NCBI RefSeq assembly: GCF_037042905.1
Contig: NC_087247.1
Coordinates: forward strand, 61,155,920-61,219,919
Length of the DNA: 64,000 nt
Reading direction: 5' to 3'
DNA from: Lytechinus pictus
Taxonomy: Eukaryota; Echinodermata; Echinoidea; Temnopleuroida; Toxopneustidae
The translations under genes and the position numbers were made by a program. Shown in pieces: positions 33,625 through 44,239 of this stretch. Below the pieces are notes generated by a model. The model did not search any database, was not told where the DNA came from, and saw only the letters and a program-made list of their open reading frames with translations. The stretch's first letter is position 1, and every line of letters starts with the position of its first letter.

Positions 33625-34563
33625 CCGTGTTTACACTTAATCGGCAATTGGTTCTGAACCAAATGCCGATGCAGAATCGGCATTTGGATTGCGTTTACAC
33701 GTTGTTACAGCTCGCGGTTCAGAACCGCGAGCCGATGCAAAAACCTGAAATGATACGCATACCTACAATATACGTCATAATAAAGACAACGCTGGATCAG
33801 TGCGCTTACAATTACGTCACAATGGTAAAGTAATTGAAATGCGCACAAATTGCCGGTGCAGAATCGGCTTTCTGTTTACACGTAGTAAAAAAGCCGATTC
33901 TGCATCGGCTCGCGGTTCAGAACCTACTACTTTGGTGGTGCAAATTGCCGGTTCTGAACCGCGAGCCGATTCAAGTTGCTCGCGTTTACACGCTATGAAA
34001 AAGCCGATGCTGAATCGGCTCGCGGTTCAGAACCGCGAGCCGATTCAAATGCCGATTAAGTGTAATTATACCGTGTTTACACTTAATCGGCATTTGAATC
34101 GGCTCGCGGTATAATACCGTGTTTACACTTAATCGGCATTTGAATCGGCTCGCGGTTCTGAACCGCGAGCCGATTCAGCATCGGCTTTTTCATAGCGTGT
34201 AAACGCGAGCAACTTGAATCGGCTCGCGGTTCAGAACCGGCAATTTGCACCACCAAAGTAGTAGGTTCTGAACCGCGAGCCGATGCAGAATCGGCTTTTT
34301 TACTACGTGTAAACAGAAAGCCGATTCTGCACCGGCAATTTGTGCGCATTTCAATTACTTTACCATTGTGACGTAATTGCAAGCGCACTGATCCAGCGTT
34401 GTCTTTATTATGACGTATATTGTTGGTATGCGTATCATATCAGGTTTTTGCATCGGCTCGCGGTTCTGAACCGCGAGCTGTAACAACGTGTAAACGCAAT
34501 CCAAATGCCGATTCTGCATCGGCATTTGGTTCAGAACCAATTGCCGATTAAGTGTAAACACGG
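33625..34563. mobile_element. Fold-back element, about 0.94 kb, arms nearly identical
   Basis: The ends CCGTGTTTACACTTAATCGG and its complement lie next to TA on both sides. The two arms mirror each other about position 34094, and translations of the arms are identical for over 80 codons. Internal GGTTCTGAACCGCGAGCCGA palindromes recur. Extra partial ends lie in the centre (34070-34130). The arm reading frames are not genes. Confidence 0.85.
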
Positions 34564-35030
34564 TAATAATCTACAAAATTGTATAGTAATTTATTTCATG
34601 CAAATTGTTATTAAGTGATTATGCTAATTTATGCATAATTAGTATGCGAAATCATACTTTTCCCTCTAACTCCCTAAATAAAGCTCCAAATGTTCTAATT
34701 TTTGGTTTAGAAACTCTTTGTGGTGTTCTTAGCAAGTAAACATGAAAAAACACGGTAATAATACGCGCATGCAGCTGAGGTACGCGCATATTTTATCATT
34801 TATGCCAACGAGATCATACGCCGATCAAATACAACAACAAATTAGTAGCGATCACGAAAACAATATGAAAGAATATGACTACAACGATATCAAAGATAAC
34901 ATTAAAAAATTATGTTGGAGAATATACATACATATAAAAACATACGTTGATATTTAAAACTTTACAAATGTAAGTTTCAGAAACTAAATCATTACCAAAT
35001 CGGTGATTGTTGTTATCAGCGATTTCACCG

Positions 35031-35188
35031 GGGGAGCGTTTCATCAATATTTTCATCCGACAAGTTGTCAGATCTGACATCTTTCCATGATTTTGATTGG
35101 CTGAGAGACACTGTTCCTATGGTAACTGTCGGATAAAATGGGACTTGTCGGATAAAACGTCCGACAAGTCTTTCATGAAACGCCCCCC
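35031..35188 (+). mobile_element. GCGTTTCAT MITE, copy 5
   Basis: GGGGAGCGTTTCATCAATAT at the left, CATGAAACGCCCCCC at the right. Nearly identical to copy 1 inside. Confidence 0.75.
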
Positions 35189-35255
35189 ATAAATACGCAA
35201 TAATTTTAACGCGCGCAAGGTGGTCGGTTTCAAAAGAGGTGGTCGATATGTGGTA

Positions 35256-35670
35256 AGGCCACCGCACACCTTACGACTGTTTGCGATCCGATTTTGGAAC
35301 AAATCGCACTTTGCTCATTTTTTGAAAATGTGAATGGAACACGTCATTTTATTTGAGGTTAAAATTAATTGAAAGAATACTAATATAACCATTTTGTAAG
35401 ATTGTAAGCCTTTATTTTGGAGTAAAGGCCAAATTAGTTTCAAATCGTAGCCAATCGTAAGACTGCTATGACGTCATTACGACTAGATATTAAATTTGCT
35501 TTTATTCTAAGAATGATGATAGCATAGCCACAGAGTTGAACATAGGGATTCGTACGATGATTTCGAACATTACACAGTAAGATATTCCAAGTCTCAATAT
35601 TAGCATCACATTCTACTACGTTTTATTCCAAAATTGAGTCGCAGACCAATCGCAAGGTGTGCGGTCGCCT
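35256..35670. mobile_element. Same 3-bp-TSD MITE family, copy 2
   Basis: Ends read AGGCCACCGCACACCTTACG and CGCAAGGTGTGCGGTCGCCT. GTA flanks both sides (35253-35255, 35671-35673). The interior has CTATGACGTCATTACGACTA and GGAGTAAAGGCC. Confidence 0.75.
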
Positions 35671-35673
35671 GTA

Positions 35674-37185
35674 GTCTCACCATACTAGTAGGGTGACTGC
35701 ACACAGAGCAAAAAAATCACCCTTTTCATCGCTTTCACACAGCCAAAAATGGTCATGGTTTTGAGGGAAAAATCAAAGTTCAGCGCATTTCTAACATTAT
35801 GATCCCGATATCCAAATTTTATGATTTTGGTATCAAATTAAAGGGGCCGCGGAACGGTTTTCAAAGTGGGCGGGGCTGACCATGCTAAAAATCACAATCA
35901 TATATATATATATATATATATGGTCCTTTTTACGTTTTTGTACACGGTTTTGGAAAAAAGTGGGGGGGGGCTGAAGCCCCCTGTGCCCCCCGGTTCCGCG
36001 GCCCCAGAATTAAAGATAATAAAATGCTCCAAATAGCCTACCGTAAGGGCACTAGTATTCATCCCGTTTGGAGAGTTTCCTCAAATATATAGAAATATAG
36101 AATTTACCTGAATTTCAGACCCGTCTTATTTCCAAGAGCAAATGCTGGTTATTCTTTTTCCGTTATTTGTTTCTTCAACCCATCGACTTTGTGCGCGGGC
36201 GATCGAATTATACGGCGATGGTTTTTAGCACTAGTATTCAATCCGTCGGCACTAGTATTCAACCTAGCGATGAAAGATGGCCCTGTCTTTCAATCTGCCC
36301 TTGTCCCATCCGACTACGGACTAGACCAATTGAGATAAGACCAAACAGGGAATTAATCAAAACCAGAGACTTACATAAATCTAGATCTAATTTGGCAATA
36401 TAAACCATTTTGAAATTAGCCATCTATCATCACTAGGTTGAATACTATAGTGCATTTCAGTGCAAAAGGTCATCGCCGCATAATTCGATCCTCCGCGCAT
36501 ACAGTCGACAAATTGATAAAGAAAATACCGACAACAGATTACACTGGAAATAACAAAGGTATGAAATTAAGATAAATTCCCTATTTCTAAATATTTGGGG
36601 GAATTTGTCAAAATCTTTGAATTATGCCGGGTTGAATACTAGTGCCCATACGGTACTTAGTTTACATTTGGTTACTAGGCCCCCTACCACAATTTTGATG
36701 TGGCATTAAAAAAGGAAGTTCAAAGTCTCGTATCTTGTGAATAAAAGTATGGTCAGTTCCCCCATGTCTGCGCGGTCTCCCAAGTCTGCGCACCCGCGTA
36801 TCTGCGCGATTCTAGTAAAAGAAGATACGCAACGAGCACGAACTTTACACATGCATTACATAGACAGGTATTCATAAAAAAATCCGACTCAAAACGGTGG
36901 AAAAATAATGAATTCAGGGCATTTCATGTGACGGCCTCAAAATGCAGCCTTTGTCATCAAAATCCCCGAATCGTGTGCAAAGTGAATGAGTGCGCAGACA
37001 TGGGGTACCATTTTTTTTTTCAATCTGAAAATGACTGCCCAAAGGTTTTTCAAGAAAATTTATATTTTCTTTCATTTTTTAATGAGAAATTTGGTACACT
37101 TACTCCAAAAGATTTTGTGAAATAAGAAGAAATTCATGTTAAATCTTAACTCAAATTGTTAGGTGCGCAGACTTGGGGCCCACCA
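35674..37185. other. Intergenic DNA, AT microsatellite and poly-G
   Basis: An AT run lies at about 35900-35921. A GGGGCCGCGGAAC/GTTCCGCGGCCCC inverted pair spans about 35843-36004, a likely small element. The phrase GAATACTAGTGCC/GGCACTAGTATTCA recurs at about 36049, 36228, 36248 and 36646. Confidence 0.35.
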
Positions 37186-37190
37186 TCATA

Positions 37191-37565
37191 CCAGTTGTTG
37201 TGTGTCCGGACAGGTTTACTACAGAGCCTATTGGGAGCATTTGGTGGAATTTCATTCAAAATTCATTTGATTATTACTCTATTATTACTACTCAAAAACT
37301 GATTCATGGATTACTATGAAATTTGGTAGATTTCTGTTTTGCACTATTTTTATCAAGATATGAAAAAATCAGACAGTTTAATGAAGTGGTTGATGAGATA
37401 GAAAATTCTTGCGGTCTCTACTAGATCTGAAAATATTAATTCAATAGCCTAGTTGTAATCATCTTCTATTTTGTTGTCTATATTTCCTAAAATTGATGAA
37501 ACTTCTATGACTTTCAAAAATTGATTGTCCGGACAAATGACCTGTCCGGACACAGAACAACTGGG
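37191..37565. mobile_element. 375-bp TA-flanked MITE with TGTCCGGACAGG ends
   Basis: CCAGTTGTTGTGTGTCCGGA and CGGACACAGAACAACTGGG form the ends, and TA lies on both sides. Further TGTCCGGACA motifs are inside. A diverged relative is at 8750-8998. Confidence 0.7.
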
Positions 37566-37569
37566 TATA

Positions 37570-38851
37570 GAAAGTGGAATTCTGATCTGCTCAATTTTAT
37601 GCACAAATAAGACGAAAACTATAGTGAGACCACGACATATCGAAAGTCAAAGTCAATTTGAGAAAATTTGCTACTCACCACAATTATCCGCCTAGGCCCT
37701 ACTTTTGATTTATTTCAGCAGCCCTCAGTTCCCCCTCTTTGGTTTCAAACAAAAAAAAATAAGAAATGTGATTTAAAAAAAAAAATAACATATCGTAGTA
37801 GCGCGAACATAATTTTACGCGCTTTTCTGATTTCGTTACCAGGGTTTTGGCGCGCTGTGTGATGCAAGTATTATACGCAGTTGTTACGTCATAATCAACG
37901 AACGTAGAGGGGAGCAGAGTGGCGACACGCGCACTGAAAACAGGATACGCGCGGTCAAAGGTCAACCATGGGGGGCTGGTTAGTTCCTTCTAGCTCTGCG
38001 CACATACAGTGATTTGGCAATCATCGCTATTTTCATTAAATATTATTCCTGATTAATTGATTTTCGGCAAACTAGCCTAGGTCGGGAAGAAATAATCATT
38101 GAGTTTAATTTGTCTGCAATTGCTAAAAATACTATGAAATTTCTCCTCTTTTGGGGTTTAGAGCTTGATGATCGATCCCCTTTAACATTTTGGTTTTTCT
38201 GGCATTATTATTTATTAAAGATCAATTCCATTTTTGTATTGAAAATTAATGTGAAGAATTATAAAGGTTTGATTTACTCAATCGATAAATAAAAAATGGA
38301 AATATAGAAGAAATAGGTAACTAAGAAATTTGGGAACACGAACAATTAACAAGGTGATGCCGAAGACATAATGGAGTGGAAAACTCGGGGGAGGGGGCAG
38401 GGCAGTTTTCTACTTCTGAAACACTACACTGAAATTTTGTAATCACAACGCCGGTATCGTACGAGGATAATAAACAAGAGGCAAAATATAAGTGATCACA
38501 AAATATATAGGAAAAGCATATATTTTGACGATATATGTTTTATTTAAAGTTAGAGCATAATTTAATATAGTCCCCTGAAAAATATGGGCTATATAATCTG
38601 CGGTGATTTAGGGGGTAGTGCCCAGGTGGCAACTCCTAGCTACACTATTTTCACTGACTGTCAATCAATTATAGGAGCATTGTACTCAGATCGAATTTCA
38701 TGTCTTAAAGTGATCTCGAATAATTTCAACGGTCTGAATATTAAATATTAAGGTCGAAGCTCAATTTTAGTAGTGTAAGAATTATCACTAATCAACAGAA
38801 CAAAAGGATGAGAGAGAGAGAAAGAGATGGAGAGAGATCAGTGGAATATTC
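37570..38851. other. Intergenic DNA, no gene recognised
   Basis: Low-complexity A and GA runs (38810-38836). The reading frames show no motif. Confidence 0.3.
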
Positions 38852-39138
38852 TTATTCGAATCTCTTTGTTTTTTTCACGTAATTCAGAATGACTTTATAA
38901 TCTGCATTTCTTCCCAATAATGTTGCCAGATCTGATATTGGCTTGTTTAATTTCAGGCTTCTTTGCATAATTCTTCTTTCACTTTCATATTTCTTACATT
39001 GTAGTAAAAAATGTTCTATTGTCTCAGGAACCTGACAATGGGAACATAGACCATTTTCATGTTGATTAAATTTATACAGATAATAATTCAATTTACATTT
39101 TCCGAGTCTTAAACGGTGTATCATTGGTCTCTTCAAAC
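38852..39138 (-). pseudogene. Non-LTR retrotransposon C-terminal fragment (CX2CX7HX4C)
   Basis: An open frame reads RPMIHRLRLGKCKLNYYLY then GLCSHCQVPETIEHFLLQC, the cysteine/histidine motif (CX2CX7HX4C) found at the C-terminus of I/Jockey-like non-LTR polyproteins. It ends in a normal-looking stop after KKTKRFE. The upstream part is missing and the sequence abuts the Penelope-like element, suggesting 5' truncation or insertion at this junction. Confidence 0.75.
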
Positions 39139-39433
39139 CGAATGAGTTTGAAGAGTTTGTAAAAGCAGGCCTTATATACTCTGTCGAAGTGCCGTATGCA
39201 CGGTATCTCGCAGGGTACATGTCTCTGATTGGCTAGATAGGTCACATGACATCCACATATGCGGACGTGGGTGACAACCGTGACAACACACAAATTGGGC
39301 GCGCAAAACCAGCGACGACGCGACCGGAAATGCTGTCAGTTATCATTCCCGCTAGGATTAGCATGAATGACAAAAGTCACCACTTCCGCCCATGCACTGC
39401 AGTGCTCACACGTGTGTGGAACGTCCGGGTAGG
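39139..39433 (-). other. 3' non-coding part of the Penelope-like element (inferred)
   Basis: This lies between the endonuclease stop and the start of the non-LTR fragment. On the minus strand it contains CACTTCGACAGAGTATATAA, with a TATATAAG box. In Penelope-like elements such sequence may be part of the terminal pLTR carrying the promoter. No hammerhead ribozyme core (CTGATGA plus GAAA with pairing stems) was found by eye. Confidence 0.4.
39171..39178 (-). promoter_or_regulatory. TATA-box-like TATATAAG
   Basis: The minus strand reads GAGTATATAAGGCC within the sequence flanking the Penelope-like element. The match is good, but function is not shown by sequence alone. Confidence 0.3.
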
Positions 39434-39925
39434 CTAATTAGGCAAATTAGCCTCTTTGTCTAGAACGGTAAGCCAGATATTGCTGAGTTGGAGGCCGCTG
39501 TCTTGAGGAACAGTGTTATGTTCCTCAATCTCCAACGCTTCTCTGACTCTCCGCTGATACCAGTAGGGGACACGGGTGACCAGTCTACTCTCATCCCAGA
39601 GAATCCGGTGATCATGCGTATGGGCATGATCGATGATTGCAGATTTTTCCCTCTCGTCTCTCCTACCATGGGCCTTGTGTTCCTTAATCCGAGTGTTGAA
39701 GGAACGACCCGTCTCACCGATGTAAACTTTACCGCATTCACAAGGAATTCGGTAAACTCCAGGGAGGTCCTTGGAGTTGCGCTTGTCCTTATGGGTAGTG
39801 AGGGCAGATTGAAGCTTATTTGAGGAACTATGACGAACCTCAATGTCGGCTTCTCTCAAAATCCTCTGAATTTTGTGAGAGGCTGCTCCCAGATATGGAA
39901 GAACGACTCTCGCCTTGGGTTGTCC
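39434..39925 (-). pseudogene. Penelope-like element, GIY-YIG endonuclease domain
   Basis: From about 39925 the frame reads a linker, then GVYRIPCECGKVYIGETGRS, the GIY-YIG core with a CEC motif, followed by NTRIKEHK, an HAHTHDHRI histidine cluster and EALEIEEHN with the metal-binding Glu. It ends TVLDKEANLPN. This domain nicks target DNA in Penelope-like elements. The domain itself is intact, but it is out of frame with the RT. Confidence 0.9.
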
Positions 39926-40790
39926 TACATGAGGGTTCCGCGAGGGGGGAGCTCAGTGCAGATCTTATGTGAGGGGTAGTTGTTACATTTCAAAACACGT
40001 TTGATATGCTCAAGCTCACCTCTCAGGTGGATCTGGTCACTAACCTCATGCGCTCGTTTGACTAACGTCTTGTTGTTGGATCTCAGCACTGATGGGTGGT
40101 GGAATGAACGATAGTTCAAGTACCGATCAGTGTGAGTAGGTTTCCGATAAACCTGATGGGATAGGGATCCCTGTGCCGTCCTCGTAATCTTTGTATCAAG
40201 AAAGGGGATAGACCCCTCATTCTCCATTTCCATGGTGAACTTGATACACTCGTGTTGAGAGTTGAGGTGCTGTAAGAAATTGCTAGTTTCCTCAGCACCG
40301 TGTTGCCAAACCACAAAAGTGTCGTCCACATATCTAAGCCACACTTTGGGTTTGTGGGTTGCTGACTGGAGAGCCGTCTCCTCGAAATGTTCCATGAACA
40401 TGTTGGCTACCACTGGGGACAGGGGAGACCCCATGGCAGCCCCTTCCGTTTGCCTGTAGAATGTGTCTCTCCATCTGAAAGAGGTGGAATTGAGGCACAT
40501 CTCAAGCAGGTCATGGATCTCTAGAGGAGACAGCTGAGTCCTGTCAGGGAGAGTTCTGTCAAATTTCAATCTCTCAAGGATGATGGCGCAAGCATCCTTG
40601 ACTGGTACACTTGTGAACAATGACTCAACATCAAAGCTGATGAGGAGGTCATTGTTAGAGACGTTCATCTGACAGATCTGCTCAACGAAATGTTTAGAGT
40701 TTCTCACGTGGTGCACGCCCTGACCAACACGAGGCTGTAAGATGTAAGTCAAATGCTGAGCCAGTGCGTACGTGGGAGATCCTCTAGTAG
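39925..40790 (-). pseudogene. Penelope-like element, reverse transcriptase core
   Basis: The frame reads GSPTYALAQHLTYIL and on through the RT palm. Visible motifs are LISFDVESLFTSVP (A), GAAMGSPLSPVVANMFME (B) and LRYVDDTFVVW (C, catalytic YVDD), then PFLDTKITR and HQVYRKPTHTDRYLNY. It ends at a stop after PPRGTLM. The coding sequence continues one base out of frame as NPHVGQPKARVVLPYLG. Confidence 0.9.
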
Positions 40791-41770
40791 ACTAGGTCTG
40801 AGTGGAGTGTCTGGTTTATGAATCTTCGGTTGCCCAAAGATTATGGGATATGGACCAGACGAGCTCCGGAGTTGTCGGTAAATGGGTCTAGACAAGACAT
40901 CCTTCCTCTGGAGAGAGAGGAGCTTATCATTAACCCTACGTTCGATGGCCGGTGTGGGGTCTCTAGGAAGTTTCCTATAGGTCCCCGAATCCAGTAGTCT
41001 TTGAACCTTGGTCTCATAATCCAATCTGTCCATCACAACAGTAGCATTACCCTTGTCTGCCTTGAGAATATGAATGGAGTTATCCTCTCGGAGACTAGCA
41101 AGGCCTGACTTCTCGGCTTTGGTGAGGTTGGGCCGAGGTGGGTTAACCGAAGTCAGTACTTGTGAGATTTGGATACGCACTGTGTCTGATTGAGACCGAG
41201 TAAGATGTCTGAGGCTGGGTTCAATCTTCTGGATGAATTCTTTTCGGTTTACTTGCTTAGGAGCCATAGCAAAATTAAGTCCCAATGAGAGGACCTGATG
41301 TTCATTCTCAGACAACTGACGTTGACTGAGGTTGACAACAGTTTTGCTAGGATGCAAGTTGTGTCTAGGCTGGCGGTTGTGTCTCGGCTGGTGTTTGTTG
41401 AAACGGGAAGGACGGATCAGTTTCTCAAACTTCCTCACTTGTTTGGACTTAGTTGTCTCGAAAACAAAGTGGCTGGAAGATTTGATGAAACGATCGATTT
41501 TACCCCAATCATTGCTCGAGAGCTTTGACTTTAGGTATTCTTCCGATGTTTCAACACAAGGTTGAAGTTGTCTGAGCTGGTTATGGACGTGTCTGATCCT
41601 CTCTCTGATGAGACTCTCAGAAGCATGTCTAAGAACCTGCTCCGCTCGTCTGGAACGGACAGGTGCATGGAGCACCAATCCGCGGGGGATAACCCCTGAA
41701 TCCCTGCACCTTTTGAGAAAGGTGAGATGGTTGACAAATCTGGCTTCCTTGATCCTGTTCCGTTCATTAC
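40749..41770 (-). pseudogene. Penelope-like element, N-terminal part of reverse transcriptase ORF
   Basis: The frame starts near 41770 with RIKEARFVNHLTFLKRC, after in-frame low-complexity codons from the neighbouring ATT/ATC repeat. It includes NSIHILKADKGNATVVMDR, the KADKG-type motif before the RT core in this family, and YPIIFGQPKIHKP. The frame is lost after TPLRPS, at the point where a G-S-P-T-Y motif should follow. That motif is found in the next frame, so a single missing or extra base is the simplest cause. Confidence 0.85.
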
Positions 41771-42430
41771 TATTACCATTATTATGACGATCATCATTGT
41801 CACAATTGATTATTATCATTGAAATCATTATTTTTATTATGATCGATTGTCATCGTTATGATTACCATCATTATCAGGGCGGCGAACGTCATACTTTCTT
41901 TCGCTCCTTCTTTAACTAAAAAAGTTGAGGCGGTTGTTGCCACCCCCCCCCCCTCGCCCCCACCCCCTTGGCGATGCCCTTGATCAGCACTATCATCGAG
42001 GCAAAGAATCGAAGCGTTATCGCTTTTTATCAAACGAAAAATAAGGGGTATAATTAGAGTGACAATACCCATACAATCGGACACCGTACTAATTCCCTTC
42101 GATTTTCTCTTCTTTGTTTGAACTATTTCAATAAAAGTTAATCGCCTTTCAACCTGTGGCGCCCGATCATCATTGTCATAATATCTTGTAAATATCTGAA
42201 GAAATGTAATTTATAGTTGTTTCTATCCTAACTTTCATCAGCGGCCGCCATGTTTTTATTCTAAGTGAAATGATGTAGGCCTTTTCTGAAATTATTGTAT
42301 ATTTAAATGCTAATTATTTTCCTTTTATTTTTGGCACTTTTCATTGGGCTTTTTCGATAATACATAAGACGAAAAAAATTTCATGAATTTCTGATAATTT
42401 AATTGTCCCTTTTTCATAATGGAATATTGA
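41771..42430. other. ATT/ATC simple repeat and intergenic DNA
   Basis: Imperfect ATTATC/ATCATT tract at 41765-41876, next to the 5' side of the Penelope-like element. C-run at about 41942-41952. Confidence 0.4.
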
Positions 42431-42750
42431 CAAATTTCATTTGGCGCTTAGGGAGAGGAATAGGAAGATGACCATTTTCATATGACAAAATGTCCTTAGA
42501 ATGTCCCGGACCTAAGTTAAAATAATTCAAGAAATATCAGCTCGTGCTTCACGCTCGCATCAGTTTAAAAAGGGCCTCTATATATTTATGTTGTTTTGTA
42601 AGAATGAAGCGACTGTTAGGTCTACCCCTTCAAAGAAACAAACACAAATAAACTTTGAGCAGTCGATTTGGGAAAATCTTGGTGAAAAAATTCTGCCCCC
42701 CCCCCCCCCCCCCCCCCTCTTGGTGAAAGCTGGATCCGCTCCTGATAACC
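42431..42750. repeat. Partial GCTCGCGCTTCGCG / AAAGCTGGATC repeat
   Basis: CAGCTCGTGCTTCACGCTCGC, a long C-run (about 42696-42717) and GAAAGCTGGATCCGCTCCTG match the interior and right side of the 16123-17678 family. Confidence 0.55.
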
Positions 42751-44230
42751 TGATAGGATTCATTTGAAAGAGAAAACAACAATAAGATATCATGAGTGAT
42801 TTCCATGTAAGAAATACATTTCTCTATGCACAATAAGATGGATCCAAACAATACTTTGTTTTTAATCTTGCGTTACGCCACTCGATCATTCACATCCACT
42901 AAAGCTCATAAATAGCTTTGATTTGCGCATGCATATCCTATATATAAGTCTATTGAGAATGACGATAAGAATGAAATAAATCTCAATCAGAAAATCATAT
43001 CTTGGTAAAAAGAATAAGGGTGAACGATTTTTTTTCCCCATTTACATTATCACATGCATTGGATTAGAAAACCAGGCTGTTGAATCAATTTTAAATAAAC
43101 TAGATTTTTTAATAATGAATTTCAAATTTGAATAACAGACACTATATGGAAATGCATTTTGATATAAGATAAAAAAGAAGGGTATACATGGAAATATAAA
43201 TGTACATCCTAACACAAGGTGATAATAAGGGAATTTTATTGAGAATGTTATACAATAGTCCCAATGACATGATGCATTTGTAAACAAAAAAGAGGAAATA
43301 TCCTAACAATACATTTATGAAAATAAAAAACCAATCATACATAAAAATTATATAAGTTGTTCATTCTTTCCAAATTGCACAATTATAAGGGGGAATGAAA
43401 ATATATTTTACTTTCAATCTTGCATTATTTCCTGATTGTGTTAACTTTCATTCCCTGATACATTGTTTTAAAACATTATCAGCTGAGATGTTGATTAGAT
43501 TATGACTTACCAGAAACCACCTTTGAAATAAGTAAACTCTGTTCAGCTAGTTGTTTCCAAAGTTGATGCTTAAAACTTGTAGTCACTGAAGTCATTACCT
43601 TAATTGCATGATCTTTCAAAACACATGCAATTATGATAACAAAATTAGTGAGCAAGTACAATTACCAGCAGATAATCCATAATGAAGATATGAGGTGCTA
43701 CAATGTAGCTACACAATAGACCTGTGCCATTTCCATCATCAGTCCAAGCTAGCATTGTTGTCAGTCTTATTAAGGTCAAAGCACATGTTCACACTGACGT
43801 ACACTACAGTGCGTATAAAAAAAACGGGACAGATTTGAAAAGTCTATAAAATTTTTGTTTCAAATTATGATTTCTATATTTTGGTGTCAATAGATGCTCT
43901 GAGGTCTTATCCTTCAAATGCCATTAAAATAATTTAGTTTAGTTCATGCTTGAGCGAACACGGAATGTTTTTGTATGGGGTTAAAAAGGAGGCTTGCGCC
44001 AAAATGGCATAAAATGATAAATATGATGGTTGGACTTCTTGCTAATCAGCAGACTTCCTCTTAACCTTTTCATTATATTTGCCATTATTTTCATATTACG
44101 CGGTCAAAATTAATTTTCAAATCTACTTATTTGCTTGAATTGTTCTGTTGTTCCTTTTTAATATGTTCCCTTTTAGCTTTGAATATTCCTTCTTTGGGCA
44201 AGAACAATTTTTTTAAACCAAAGTATGGGA
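42751..44230. other. AT-rich DNA
   Basis: Apart from the doubtful exon at 43511-43595 nothing was recognised. Reading frames are hydrophobic low-complexity. Confidence 0.3.
43511..43595 (-). CDS. Possible first coding exon of an unidentified gene
   Basis: The minus strand has ATG at 43595-43593, then 28 open codons reading MTSVTTSFKH through SLLISKVVS, ending in a split codon before a consensus donor, G|gtaagt. Composition looks more like protein than the surrounding AT-rich DNA. No continuing exon was found between here and the next elements, and I do not recognise the sequence. An internal-exon reading using the tcag at 43590-43587 as acceptor is also possible. The evidence is weak. Confidence 0.2.
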
Positions 44231-44239
44231 GAGCGTGTT

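Larger units (their letters stand above)
39434..41770 (-). mobile_element. Penelope-like retroelement, nearly full-length but frameshifted
   Basis: Three consecutive minus-strand reading frames together cover about 780 codons, in the Penelope order: N-terminal region, reverse transcriptase, GIY-YIG endonuclease. A one-base frameshift near 40785 interrupts the conserved run between LRP and GSPTYALAQ. A second near 39930 separates the reverse transcriptase from the linker reading VVLPYLGAASHKIQRILR. The 5' side runs into ATT/ATC-rich simple sequence at about 41.77-41.87 kb, so the 5' boundary is uncertain. No protein with long ORFs outside the family was seen. Both lesions mean that this copy is unlikely to be active unless they are sequence errors. 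Confidence 0.9.

Noticed and set aside
33800-34388. Paired 100-codon frames on opposite strands
   Set aside because: They are the two arms of the fold-back element, not genes.
39460-39843. Opposite-strand and shifted frames over the endonuclease
   Set aside because: They are shadows of the GIY-YIG coding frame.
42181-42250. Hammerhead ribozyme upstream of the Penelope-like element (minus-strand CTGATGAAA...GAAAC)
   Set aside because: The sequence between the two core parts cannot form stem II and no stem I/III pairing was found.
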